Assembly (NCBI RefSeq): GCF_045287255.1
Contig: NZ_CP137142.1
Coordinates: forward strand, 1,674,001 to 1,738,000
Length of the DNA: 64,000 nt
Origin: Henriciella sp045287255
GTDB lineage: Bacteria; Pseudomonadota; Alphaproteobacteria; Caulobacterales; Hyphomonadaceae
Direction of reading: 5' to 3'
In this document: one piece after another, positions 24,801 to 33,402 of the stretch
Position numbering within the stretch: position 1 is the stretch's first letter
How the letters are laid out: each line of letters starts with the position of its first letter
The notes under the pieces: model-generated
Told to the model about the DNA's origin: nothing
The model's input: only the letters and a program-made list of their open reading frames with translations
Databases searched by the model: none
Translations under genes and position numbers: made by a program

Positions 24801-25729
24801 GCGATGTGAGTGTTGGAAAGCAGCGCCGTGCGGCTTTGGCCCGCCGAAAGGCCTTGGAAAAGCACGCTCAGAAAGAGGCCAAGCGTGTCAAAACGCTGAT
24901 CACACCTGAAGGGGCCGCTCTGAATTTGCGTATCGCCAGCGCCGGGGAACGCGCTGGGGCCTTCCTCCTCGATTTCGCCATCCAGATTGTCAGCATCATT
25001 CTCGTTATCCTCGGGATCAGTATTATTGCCGGTTCCATGGGCATGCGCGGCTGGCAGGTCGCAGGCGCCGTTGCCACGGTCATTATTTTCTTCATCCGTA
25101 ATTTCTACTTTATCTTCTTCGAAATCGGTCGCCGCGCGGCGACTCCCGGCAAACGCGCCCTCGGTCTGCGCGTCGCGGCCAGAAATGGCGGACGTCTGAA
25201 GTCAAACGCCGTGATCGTCCGAAACTTTATGCGGGAACTGGAAGTCTTTGTTCCGCTAAGCGTGCTGGCCTCATTCCTGTTCATAGACAGTCAGATCAGT
25301 GCCTGGATAAACCTCGCACTGCTCGTCTGGAGCGGGATATTCCTGCTTTTTCCACTGTTCAATCGCGAAAAGATGCGAGCGGGTGATCTGATCGCGGGAA
25401 CGATTGTTGTCCACGCCCCAAAGGTTCAGCTTCTTAAAGACATCACCACCACGACAGCCAGTACCGAGGCAAACGCGCTTTCATTCACACCAGAGCAGCT
25501 AAACGTGTATGGCATTCACGAACTGCATGTTCTTGAAGATGTGCTGCGTCAGTCCACGCCGGAAATCCGCAAAACGGTTACAGAACGCATCCAAAAGAAA
25601 ATCGCATGGGAGGAAGGCCCCATGGATGATCTCAAGTTTCTGGAAGGCTTCTACACTGCCCTGCGTAAGCACCTTGAACAGCGCATGCTGTTTGGCGAGC
25701 GCAAGGCAGACAAGTTTGATAAACGCTGA
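24797..25729 (+). CDS. RDD family membrane protein
   Basis: This 310-residue protein is the last gene of the six-gene operon. After a basic leader (KQRRAALARRKALEKHAQKEAKRVK) comes an RDD domain: RIASAGERAGAFLLDFAIQ (the Arg and Asp residues that name the family), membrane helices at about 48-75, 84-105 and 150-190, and ATPGKRALGLRVAARNGG, the conserved TPGKR loop. A C-terminal helical soluble part of about 90 residues follows. RDD proteins are small membrane proteins, some proposed as transporters. The ATG at 24797 overlaps the SpoIIM stop and is preferred over an in-frame upstream start. Confidence 0.87.
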   Translation: MSDVSVGKQRRAALARRKALEKHAQKEAKRVKTLITPEGAALNLRIASAGERAGAFLLDFAIQIVSIILVILGISIIAGSMGMRGWQVAGAVATVIIFFIRNFYFIFFEIGRRAATPGKRALGLRVAARNGGRLKSNAVIVRNFMRELEVFVPLSVLASFLFIDSQISAWINLALLVWSGIFLLFPLFNREKMRAGDLIAGTIVVHAPKVQLLKDITTTTASTEANALSFTPEQLNVYGIHELHVLEDVLRQSTPEIRKTVTERIQKKIAWEEGPMDDLKFLEGFYTALRKHLEQRMLFGERKADKFDKR

Positions 25730-25732
25730 GTG

Positions 25733-26236
25733 CTAAGCAGCCTTGCGCAAACGTGCTGCATCAAGGCGAGCCTTGATATCGGTCAGGTCCGCCAGAACAG
25801 CTTCGAGCTTTCGACCAGTCTCAGCGCGCTCAGCGGGCGCAAATTTGGCGTCGAATGATTTTGCGACTGTTTCCTGAAGCGCGCGGGCCGGACTATCGAC
25901 CGGGTCTTCTGTCTTGGCCTCAGCGGGCGCTGAAACCAGATTCACATCCCCTTCCAGAACAGCCGCAACACTCTGCTCGTTAAGAAGATTGAGCGCCCCT
26001 TTCAGGGTCAGACCACGCTCATGCACCAGGATCTGAATGGCCCGCAAGGCAGCCATATCCTCAGGCCGGAACATGCGCCGGCCATCGCGGCGCTTGAGCG
26101 GTTTTACAAACTTGCCAAACTTGGTTTCCCAATAGCGCAACACATGGGTTTGCAGGCCGAGTTCCTCTGCGGCTTCACCGATTGAACGGTAAGCATCTGC
26201 GGATTTCTCTACACGGCGTGCGGTTGTGCGGGCCAT
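25733..26236 (-). CDS. MerR family transcriptional regulator
   Basis: This 167-residue protein has an N-terminal MerR winged helix: YRSIGEAAEELGLQTHVLRYWETKFGKF followed by LKRRDGRRMFRPEDMAALRAIQILV. The downstream helix typical of the dimer interface is short, and the C-terminal half (rich in Ala, Glu and Lys) has no ligand-binding motif I recognise. It follows ihfA by 17 bases on the same strand, a gene order conserved in alphaproteobacteria. The ATG at 26236 is preferred over a TTG two codons upstream. It is convergent with the RDD gene, three bases apart. Confidence 0.88.
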   Translation of the reverse strand: MARTTARRVEKSADAYRSIGEAAEELGLQTHVLRYWETKFGKFVKPLKRRDGRRMFRPEDMAALRAIQILVHERGLTLKGALNLLNEQSVAAVLEGDVNLVSAPAEAKTEDPVDSPARALQETVAKSFDAKFAPAERAETGRKLEAVLADLTDIKARLDAARLRKAA

Positions 26237-26253
26237 TGGCAAGTCTTTCTTGT

Positions 26254-26550
26254 CTAATTGCCGTCGACCTTGGTTTTCAGGGCCGGCGAAGGTTTAAAGG
26301 TCACGACCCGCCGTGCTGAAATTGTCGCCTCTACCCCGGTCTTGGGGTTGCGTCCTTCACGTGCAGCCTTGCGGCGCACCTGAAAATTGCCAAAGCGCGA
26401 GAGCTTCACCAGCCCTTCATGCTCCAGGCTGGATGAAACGAGTTCAAGCATACGATCAAGCAGGTCTGAGGATTCCTGCCGCGTCAGACCAACCTCACGC
26501 ACAATCGCGTCAGTCAGTTCAACTCGGGTCAGGGTTTGCTGAGTAGTCAC
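26254..26550 (-). CDS. ihfA: Integration host factor subunit alpha
   Basis: This is a 98-residue HU/IHF-family DNA-bending protein. It begins with a GTG at 26550 (MTTQQTLTRVELTDAI), supported by GAGGAG nine bases upstream and by normal IhfA length; longer versions would overlap fabH. The arm tip GRNPKTG contains the intercalating proline P69, and the SRFGNFQVRRKAAREGRNP segment is that of the alpha subunit. It bends DNA at IHF sites for recombination and transcription control together with IhfB, which is not in this window. Confidence 0.93.
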   Translation of the reverse strand: MTTQQTLTRVELTDAIVREVGLTRQESSDLLDRMLELVSSSLEHEGLVKLSRFGNFQVRRKAAREGRNPKTGVEATISARRVVTFKPSPALKTKVDGN

Positions 26551-26608
26551 AGGTTCAGGCTCCTCTTCGTTAACAATAGAGGGCCAAGTCTTAACGAAAT
26601 ACCAAAAA

Positions 26609-27583
26609 TTAGAGGCGGAAGAGGCTAGCCCCCCATGAAAATCCACCCCCCATGGCCTCGCTCAGGATTAACTGGCCCGGTTTTATACGACCATCGCTGA
26701 CCGCAGTGTGCAAAGCAAGAGGAATCGACGCCGCAGACGTGTTGCCATGCTGGGATACAGTCGAGACAACCTTATTCTCATCGAGCTTCATTTTCTTGGC
26801 CACACCGCTCAAAATCCGCTGATTGGCCTGATGGGGGACAAACCAGTCAATCTCATCGACATGCGTTCCGGTTTCTTTCAGGACGACATCAATTGCGCTG
26901 GAAATATTGGTCACCGCATGGCGGAACACCTGGTTCCCTTGCATGCGCACATGGCCAATCGTTCCTGTCGAAGATGCGCCACCATCGACATAGAGTAAGT
27001 CACTTTTGGTGCCATCGGTCTGAATGTGATGCGCGAGAATTCCGCGATCACCAGACGTGTCAGCAGCCTCGCGTGTCATGACAACCGCGCCGGCACCATC
27101 CCCGAACAGCACGCATGTACCACGATCAGACCAATCCAATAGCCGTGTGAAGGTCTCTGCACCAATCACCAGTGCCGTCTTGAACAGGCCATTCTTGAGC
27201 ATGGAATCTGCGGTCGCCATGGCAAACAGAAAGCCCGAACAGACTGCCTGCACATCAAACGCAGCACCAGCACCGGTTTCCAGCTTTGCCTGCACGGCTG
27301 TGGCCGTCGCCGGGAAGGTCTGATCTGGTGTCGTCGTTGCAAGAATGATCAGATCAACATCAGCAGCAGCGATGCCCGCATTTGACAAGGCCTGTCGCGC
27401 CGCAGCCGTGGCGAGATCAGATGTCAGCTCTCCATCAGCCGCAATATGACGCTGCTTGATCCCTGTCCGCGCCTGGATCCACTCATCAGATGTATCGACA
27501 ATCTTCGACATATCATCATTGGTCATGATCCGCTCAGGCAGATAACCGCCCGTGCTACGAATTATGCTGCGCCATTCACTCAC
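26609..27583 (-). CDS. fabH: Beta-ketoacyl-ACP synthase III
   Basis: This 324-residue thiolase-fold enzyme condenses acetyl-CoA with malonyl-ACP to begin fatty-acid synthesis. The catalytic triad is visible: C115 (VQAVCSGF), H251 (VPHQANQRI) and N281 (QHGNTSAAS). The N-terminal RSIIRSTGGYLPERIMTNDD and SDEWIQARTGI are characteristic of FabH. Its ATG overlaps the plsX stop by four bases. Downstream, ihfA follows after about 60 bases in the same orientation. Confidence 0.96.
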   Translation of the reverse strand: MSEWRSIIRSTGGYLPERIMTNDDMSKIVDTSDEWIQARTGIKQRHIAADGELTSDLATAAARQALSNAGIAAADVDLIILATTTPDQTFPATATAVQAKLETGAGAAFDVQAVCSGFLFAMATADSMLKNGLFKTALVIGAETFTRLLDWSDRGTCVLFGDGAGAVVMTREAADTSGDRGILAHHIQTDGTKSDLLYVDGGASSTGTIGHVRMQGNQVFRHAVTNISSAIDVVLKETGTHVDEIDWFVPHQANQRILSGVAKKMKLDENKVVSTVSQHGNTSAASIPLALHTAVSDGRIKPGQLILSEAMGGGFSWGASLFRL

Positions 27584-28614
27584 GCCTGATCCTCCGCCAT
27601 CACACCATTTGCTGCCCGGATAAGACCGCGGGCGACCTCATCCATGTAGTTGCTATCAGCCAGACTTGCCGCCAAGCCAAGCGCCGTCTCAAAACCTTCG
27701 GCATCTGTGCCACCATGACTCTTCACTGCAACCCCATTCAGGCCGAGTAAAACGCCACCGTTAACACGCGACGGGTTCATCATATGCTTAAGCTTCTTTA
27801 ACCCAGAAGCCGCAAGCCCTGCGCCCAGCTTGCTCATCGTTGAACTCGTCAGCGCATCCCTGACATAGCTTGCCACCAGCCGGGCTGTCCCCTCCGCCGT
27901 TTTCAGTGCGACATTGCCGGTAAACCCATCGGTCACGATAACATCGACTGCCCCCGTAGAGATATCATTGCCTTCGACATAGCCACGGAAGTCCAGTCCG
28001 AGCGCATCATCGCGCAAGCGCTCAGCCGCAAGCTTCAGTGTATCGCGTCCCTTTTCCTCTTCGGAGCCAATATTCAACAGGCCAATTGTCGGTTTAGCTG
28101 TACCGAGCACAGCACGGGCGTAAGCCTCGCCCATAATGGCATAGGTTACCAATTGATCAGAATCAGCTTCGAGATTCGCACCAACGTCGAGCACGATGGA
28201 GCGCCCCGTTACGGTCGGCCAGATCGCCGTCATTGCAGGGCGATGAACGCCCTCCATCTTGCGCAAGGACATCATCGCAAACGCCATGAGTGCGCCTGTA
28301 TTCCCAGCAGATACCGCCGCAGCCGCTTCACCGGCTTTCACAGACTGAACAGCGCCCCACATGCTCGTACCATTACGTCGACGCAGCGCCGCTGAAGGCT
28401 TCTCACTCATTGAGATCACGTCATCATGGTGCAGGATCTGGCAACGTTCGCTCAAGCCACGAGCCGACAGGCCGGGCTCGAGGACAGATGCTTTACCATG
28501 AACCAAAAATGAGACATCGCTTCGCTGGTCAGCGAAACGCTTCAGCCCGTCGAGCACAACATCCGGCGCATTGTCGCCGCCCATGCCATCGACGGACAGG
28601 ATCAGACTGCCCAT
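27580..28614 (-). CDS. plsX: Phosphate acyltransferase PlsX
   Basis: This 344-residue enzyme makes acyl-phosphate from acyl-ACP for phospholipid synthesis by PlsY. Motifs include LSVDGMGGDNAP at the N-terminus, AAVSAGNTGALMA (about residues 98-110) and LLNIGSEEEKG. It is coupled to fabH by a four-base overlap. In related genomes a DUF177 gene normally lies between this gene and the bc1 chaperone; here only 79 bases separate them. Confidence 0.96.
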   Translation of the reverse strand: MGSLILSVDGMGGDNAPDVVLDGLKRFADQRSDVSFLVHGKASVLEPGLSARGLSERCQILHHDDVISMSEKPSAALRRRNGTSMWGAVQSVKAGEAAAAVSAGNTGALMAFAMMSLRKMEGVHRPAMTAIWPTVTGRSIVLDVGANLEADSDQLVTYAIMGEAYARAVLGTAKPTIGLLNIGSEEEKGRDTLKLAAERLRDDALGLDFRGYVEGNDISTGAVDVIVTDGFTGNVALKTAEGTARLVASYVRDALTSSTMSKLGAGLAASGLKKLKHMMNPSRVNGGVLLGLNGVAVKSHGGTDAEGFETALGLAASLADSNYMDEVARGLIRAANGVMAEDQA

Positions 28615-28693
28615 AGACAGACCTCCATTCCTCTACAGATCGCGCAACCTATGCGGCGTTATCACCAAAGGCAACGCCCGTAACGCAAGCAAG

Positions 28694-29230
28694 CTATGCA
28701 AGCTTGCGCCAACCGACTTGCCCGGCCAGCAAAGCTGCCTCATCCAATCTGGCTAACTCACCCTCACGCAGCATCACCCAATCGGCCAAGGCCTCCTTGT
28801 GTTCGTCCGCTTTGATGATGCCGTTACGGCGCAAGACTTCAGCCAGGGGTTCATCCCCCTTTCCTGCAAGCGCGGCATCGATTGCACGAGCTAGGCCAAA
28901 GAATTCCTCCCCCATCTTGCGCATGCGTCGCGCAATGGATGAATCGCCAACACCATGCTCGCGCAAGGCATGATCAAATCCTGAAAAAACTTCGCGATAG
29001 ACGCCATCCGCCAGCGCGCGCCCTTCGCTGCCAATATCCCGCAGGCGGCGCAAAACCAGAATTGTGACCAGTGACGCCATGGCGAATCGCCCTTCCAGCG
29101 TGTCCGTTACCCAACCGCGCAGAAAGGGCTCTGGATCACGGGCCATCGCCATAATCTCGCTATGCCACTGCTCTGACACCCGCTTATCTGCGTCTTGCTT
29201 GCCCAGCCATTTCCGAATCTGACCAAACAT
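28694..29230 (-). CDS. Ubiquinol-cytochrome c chaperone family protein
   Basis: This 178-residue helical protein matches the CBP3-type ubiquinol-cytochrome c chaperone family, which assists cytochrome b maturation in the bc1 complex. Typical features are EQWHSEIMAMARDPEPFLRGWV near the N-terminus, DTLEGRFAMASLVTILVLRRL and SGFDHALREHGVGDSSIARRM (near residues 86-106). No membrane segment is present. The ATG at 29230 is used. It is divergent from bamE, a conserved neighbour, and petABC lies 9 kb away, consistent with the role. Confidence 0.87.
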   Translation of the reverse strand: MFGQIRKWLGKQDADKRVSEQWHSEIMAMARDPEPFLRGWVTDTLEGRFAMASLVTILVLRRLRDIGSEGRALADGVYREVFSGFDHALREHGVGDSSIARRMRKMGEEFFGLARAIDAALAGKGDEPLAEVLRRNGIIKADEHKEALADWVMLREGELARLDEAALLAGQVGWRKLA

Positions 29231-29310
29231 CAATGTTCCTTCCTGCCGCCGGGCGCTTGCCAGCAGGCCTGTTTCACCGTTATCTCAGCGCCAGTAACAG
29301 GAGTTCCGCC

Positions 29311-29787
29311 ATGGCGCGACGTGTCATTCTTGCTTCCATCGCCTTATCAGCGCTGACAACGGCTTGTATTACACCGATTGAAGACTTTCACGGGTATACA
29401 TCAGATGATGTGCAGCCCGCTGAAATCCAGCCTGGAATCGATACCCGCGCCAGCGTTCTGGCACAACTTGGGTCGCCATCGACTGAGAGTATCTTTGACG
29501 AGAACACATGGTTCTATATCTCCACACAGCGTGAGCGGATTGCGTACCTAACGCCAAAGACCAAAGAACGTTTGATTACAGCTATCCGCTTCACTGAAGA
29601 AAACGTCGTTGATGAAGTTGTTGAGTATGATGAGACTGATGGTCAAATCATCTCCTACGCTTCCCGCGAAACCGCCACACGGGGTCGCGAACTGAATGTC
29701 TGGGAACAGCTATTCGGCAATATCGGCGCTGTTGGCCTGCCTCGTACTGATGAATCAACACCGGGCAACCCAACCGGCCGCCGCTAG
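29311..29787 (+). CDS. bamE: Outer membrane protein assembly factor BamE (SmpA/OmlA)
   Basis: This 158-residue lipoprotein belongs to the SmpA/OmlA family, a part of the BAM complex that inserts outer-membrane beta-barrels. The signal ends in ALTTAC with the acylated Cys at about residue 18. The domain shows IQPGIDTRASVLAQLGSPSTES (the conserved tight-turn that contacts BamD) and NTWFYISTQRER. The true start is the ATG at 29311 with AGGAG upstream; a longer frame from 29233 would collide with the divergent chaperone gene. Confidence 0.92.
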   Translation: MARRVILASIALSALTTACITPIEDFHGYTSDDVQPAEIQPGIDTRASVLAQLGSPSTESIFDENTWFYISTQRERIAYLTPKTKERLITAIRFTEENVVDEVVEYDETDGQIISYASRETATRGRELNVWEQLFGNIGAVGLPRTDESTPGNPTGRR

Positions 29788-29839
29788 ATAAAAGATAGCC
29801 CTATAGGGTCATTACTTTTGCGAACCACGTGATAGTCTC

Positions 29840-29868
29840 AAGGAGGTTATTGAATGGGTGCGACATGA
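29840..29868 (+). promoter_or_regulatory. Strong Shine-Dalgarno with four-codon mini-ORF overlapping the next start
   Basis: AAGGAGG at 29840-29846 lies seven bases before an ATG at 29854 that encodes only M-G-A-T and stops at 29868. That TGA overlaps the ATG of the secreted-protein gene (29865) as ATGA. The main gene has no other good ribosome site (its ATG is 18 bases from the SD), so ribosomes may load on the mini-ORF and re-initiate. Confidence 0.45.
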
Positions 29869-31019
29869 AGTATTGGAAAAGCATGCTGGCTTGTGCTGCT
29901 GCGTCTGCGGCCATTAACGTCTCTGTGCATGCTGAAAACGACCTCGTCACTCTGGAAGCCATAAACCATTATAAAGCACTGACCGTGGCCGAGATGGTGG
30001 ATGACAAATGCCATCAAATGCCCTTCGTCGAGCGAGCTTTGCTCGTAGATGCCATGATTGAAGCGGCTCATATGTTGCCGCCTATCGCCGAAAGCGTTGC
30101 AAATGGCAATGATTCCCAAACCTATTTCACCGTATGGGAGCAAACGACCAAACCAATCAGGGAAGAGGTTGCCGTAGCTGTTGAGTCCTTTCCCTGTGAC
30201 AATGCCCATATCGCTTTCGGGCGCGCGCGTATGCTCACCTATATTGATATCGTCGCACATTTCCAGAATGGCCGGGAAACATTTTTGGCAACCGCCTCCA
30301 ATCGAGAAAAAGCTAATCTTTCGGGAATCATAGACTTCGTGAAGCAACGTTTCTCGACCTCTCAAGAAGGATCGTTCGAGCGCGCAATAGCGCAACGTAT
30401 GCAAAAGATTGAGTATACGGGCGAGGATGCTGCCAATCGCACGAAATACATGCTGGGCCTAATGTTCATCACTCAGCTTCTGGGTGACAAAGAGCACGAT
30501 ATTCGCTGGCAAGCCGACTCCATGACATGGGGCCTCTATGACATCCAAAAGAATAGATTCGTGCGCGGTTACCACTTTGAAAAGCCAAGGCTAGATTATC
30601 GGTTTACGGTGGAAGGCGATACGGTCTTGGACCGAACTTATGACAAAGAACCTGTCGTGATTATCCCCGGCACACGCGATAAAAGAATTACAATTCTGGC
30701 CCTGTCCACAAATCCCACTGCTCCGCTTCAAAACACGGAAGCAACAATAATCATGGGAACGGGCATCTTCGGGACTTACAAAAGTAACCCGGCTTATGAC
30801 TGCCCAGTCGACGCTTGTCTGGAATTCTCAAGCTTAGACACACAAGTCATTCGTGACCGGATTGAACGCGATAATGGCGAACACTCCGCCTCCTTTTACC
30901 TCAACGAAATCAGCGAGAATTTTGGCTCAATCACGCCGAAAGATCTGCGCCAGGACCAGGGTTTGTCACCTTTCCAAGGACCAAAACTATTCCTTCGAGA
31001 CGAGTTCTTTGACGAATAG
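29865..31019 (+). CDS. Secreted protein of unknown function, 384 aa
   Basis: I do not recognise a family. The chosen ATG gives a clear signal peptide (MKYWKSMLACAAASAAINVSVHA, cleavage expected after the last Ala), so the mature protein is periplasmic or exported. Mature features are a helical N-terminal half (EMVDDKCHQMPFVERALLVDAMIEAA; about residues 35-195) and a strand-rich C-terminal half with a Cys pair in YDCPVDACLE. Base composition is more AT-rich than neighbours, which can hint at recent acquisition. An in-frame start at 29829 would hide the signal peptide. A strong terminator follows. Confidence 0.7.
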   Translation: MKYWKSMLACAAASAAINVSVHAENDLVTLEAINHYKALTVAEMVDDKCHQMPFVERALLVDAMIEAAHMLPPIAESVANGNDSQTYFTVWEQTTKPIREEVAVAVESFPCDNAHIAFGRARMLTYIDIVAHFQNGRETFLATASNREKANLSGIIDFVKQRFSTSQEGSFERAIAQRMQKIEYTGEDAANRTKYMLGLMFITQLLGDKEHDIRWQADSMTWGLYDIQKNRFVRGYHFEKPRLDYRFTVEGDTVLDRTYDKEPVVIIPGTRDKRITILALSTNPTAPLQNTEATIIMGTGIFGTYKSNPAYDCPVDACLEFSSLDTQVIRDRIERDNGEHSASFYLNEISENFGSITPKDLRQDQGLSPFQGPKLFLRDEFFDE

Positions 31020-31026
31020 CCAGAAA

Positions 31027-31058
31027 CAAAAAAAGCCCCGGATCACTCCGGGGCTTTT
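31027..31058. terminator. Bidirectional rho-independent terminator
   Basis: A 9-bp perfect stem AGCCCCGGA/TCCGGGGCT with loop TCAC is preceded by a run of A and followed by TTTT, so it can terminate transcripts from both sides: the secreted-protein gene on the plus strand and hppA on the minus strand. Confidence 0.88.
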
Positions 31059-31084
31059 CCAAATTTAAATATTGAGATGTGCAC

Positions 31085-33259
31085 CTAGTGGCCACCAGCC
31101 AGAACAGCCAGCATCAAGAGCGCCACGATATTCGTGATCTTGATCATCGGGTTCACCGCAGGGCCAGACGTATCCTTGTACGGGTCACCAACAGTATCAC
31201 CGGTTACAGCAGCTTTGTGGGCCTCAGAGCCCTTTCCGCCATGATTGCCATCTTCGATATACTTTTTCGCATTATCCCAAGCACCACCGCCTGATGTCAT
31301 GGAAATCGCCACGAAGAGACCGGTGACAATCACACCAAGCAACATCGCGCCAACCGCAGCGAGCGCCGCAGATGGCCCTGCAATCAGCCAGATCGCAACA
31401 AAGAGAACAATCGGTGACAGCACTGGCAGCAGTGATGGCACAATCATTTCCTTGATCGCGGCAGATGTCAGAATATCCACAGCCTTACCATAGTTTGGCT
31501 TGGATGTGCCCTCCATGATGCCTGGATCATTCTTGAACTGGCTACGCACCTCTTCCACAACGGCTTGCGCCGCGCGGCCCACGGCCATCATCGACATACC
31601 GCCAAACAGGAATGGCAACAGGCCACCGAACAACAGGCCAACAACCACGTACGGGTTAGCGATCGAGAAGTTCACTGCGCCAATGCCATAGAAGAAGCTG
31701 CCTTCTACGGCATTTGCCGCAAAGTATTTCAGGTCTTCATTATAGGCAGCAAACAGCACCAGAGCTCCAAGACCAGCTGAGCCAATCGCATAGCCCTTGG
31801 TCACCGCTTTTGTCGTGTTTCCAACCGCATCCAGGGCATCTGTTGTGTCGCGCACAGAACTGTCCAGTTCGGCCATTTCAGCAATACCGCCAGCATTGTC
31901 GGTCACAGGACCAAACGCGTCGAGCGCCACAATCATACCGGCCAGAGCCAGCATGGTTGTGGTTGCAATCGCGATCCCGAACAGACCGGCGAGGTTAAAG
32001 GTCAGGATGATCCCGGCAATAATTGTCAGAGCCGGAAGCGCTGTGGATTCAAGCGATACCGCCAGCCCCTGGATCACATTTGTACCATGACCAGACTCAG
32101 AGGCCTTGGCCACAGACTTCACCGGACGATAGCCGGTTCCTGTATAGTACTCGGTGATCACAACGATCAGAGCGGTGACTGCAAGACCAACAAGACCACA
32201 TAGGAACAGATCCATACCGGTCACGCTTGCGGCGCTCGAACCATCTGCCGTTGTCAGGCCAAGAGCTGCGCCAGCACCTGCCAGTTCACCGAAGCCACTT
32301 GGTAGAGCGTACTGAACCGCAACGGCCAGACCAACAATGGTCAGAAGCCCTGTCACGATCAGGCCTTTATATAAAGCCCCCATAATATTGGTGGAGCCTT
32401 TACCGAGCTTCACAAACCATGTGCCGATGATCGAGGCAATGATACACACCGCGCAGATCGCCAGCGGGAATAGCATGAGCGCACCAAGATAGGCCTGTCC
32501 GCCAAAATAGATCGCGGTCAGAACCATGGTCGCCACAATTGTCACCGCATAGGTTTCGAACAGGTCAGCGGCCATACCGGCACAGTCACCAACATTGTCA
32601 CCAACATTGTCCGCAATCGTTGCAGCGTTACGTGGGTCATCCTCTGGAATACCAGCTTCAACCTTACCAACCATGTCGCCGCCAACGTCAGCACCCTTGG
32701 TGAAGATACCGCCGCCGAGACGCGCGAAGATCGAGATCAGAGAAGCGCCGAAGCCGAGTGCCACAAGGCCATCAACAACAGCACGGCTTTTCACTTCATA
32801 GCCAACAACGCCAACCAGCAGGCCGTAATAAGCAACAACCCCAAGCAGAGCGAGGCCAACCACAAGCAGACCTGTCACCGCACCAGACTTGAACGCCATT
32901 GAAAGGCCGCCCTGCAGGCTTTCGCTTGCCGCATGAGTTGTACGTACGTTTGCCTGCACCGAAACTTTCATCCCGATAAAGCCGGCTGCACCGGACAAAA
33001 CCGCGCCCAGCACGAAGCCGAGCGGCACTTCCCAGTTACGGAACAGGATGACGAGTAGGATTGTGACCCCCACGCCAACATAGGCAATTGTTGTATACTG
33101 GCGCTTCAGATAGGCATTCGCGCCTTCCTGAATGGCTGCAGCGATTTCCTGCATGCGGTCGTTACCGGCACTTGCCTTCATGATGCTGCTCGACTGCAGC
33201 CAGCCATAGAAAATCGCGCCAACCGCCGCGACTAAGGCTATCCAAAACCAGAGGGTCAT
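31085..33259 (-). CDS. hppA: K+-independent H+-translocating inorganic pyrophosphatase
   Basis: This 724-residue integral membrane protein couples pyrophosphate hydrolysis to ion pumping. About 16 hydrophobic helices are present, with catalytic motifs GGGIFTKGADVGGDMVGKVE (substrate loop) and DNAGGIAEMAELDSSVR. The potassium-dependence position reads Lys in GNTTKAVTKG, the signature of the K+-independent proton-pumping branch. Length is normal for the family. It follows thiL on the same strand and is closed downstream by the shared terminator. The ATG has GGGAGAAGGGG upstream. Confidence 0.95.
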   Translation of the reverse strand: MTLWFWIALVAAVGAIFYGWLQSSSIMKASAGNDRMQEIAAAIQEGANAYLKRQYTTIAYVGVGVTILLVILFRNWEVPLGFVLGAVLSGAAGFIGMKVSVQANVRTTHAASESLQGGLSMAFKSGAVTGLLVVGLALLGVVAYYGLLVGVVGYEVKSRAVVDGLVALGFGASLISIFARLGGGIFTKGADVGGDMVGKVEAGIPEDDPRNAATIADNVGDNVGDCAGMAADLFETYAVTIVATMVLTAIYFGGQAYLGALMLFPLAICAVCIIASIIGTWFVKLGKGSTNIMGALYKGLIVTGLLTIVGLAVAVQYALPSGFGELAGAGAALGLTTADGSSAASVTGMDLFLCGLVGLAVTALIVVITEYYTGTGYRPVKSVAKASESGHGTNVIQGLAVSLESTALPALTIIAGIILTFNLAGLFGIAIATTTMLALAGMIVALDAFGPVTDNAGGIAEMAELDSSVRDTTDALDAVGNTTKAVTKGYAIGSAGLGALVLFAAYNEDLKYFAANAVEGSFFYGIGAVNFSIANPYVVVGLLFGGLLPFLFGGMSMMAVGRAAQAVVEEVRSQFKNDPGIMEGTSKPNYGKAVDILTSAAIKEMIVPSLLPVLSPIVLFVAIWLIAGPSAALAAVGAMLLGVIVTGLFVAISMTSGGGAWDNAKKYIEDGNHGGKGSEAHKAAVTGDTVGDPYKDTSGPAVNPMIKITNIVALLMLAVLAGGH

Positions 33260-33402
33260 ATTTCCCCTTCTCCCTTACATTATATTGCTTTTCAGGGCCT
33301 TCGGCCCCACGCTTATTTTTTATGTGCCCCATGACTGCTACACAGACCGTGAGTCTGCAAGAAATATCGCGTCAAAGGCGAATCAGCACTCTACCAGAAG
33401 CC

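Noticed and set aside
28683..28707. Hairpin over the stop codon of the bc1 chaperone gene
   Set aside because: A 7-bp stem with a long loop and no T run; could be chance given the repeated GCAAGC words.
29798..29807. CCCTATAGGG palindrome after bamE
   Set aside because: No loop or T tract to make it a terminator; too short to interpret.
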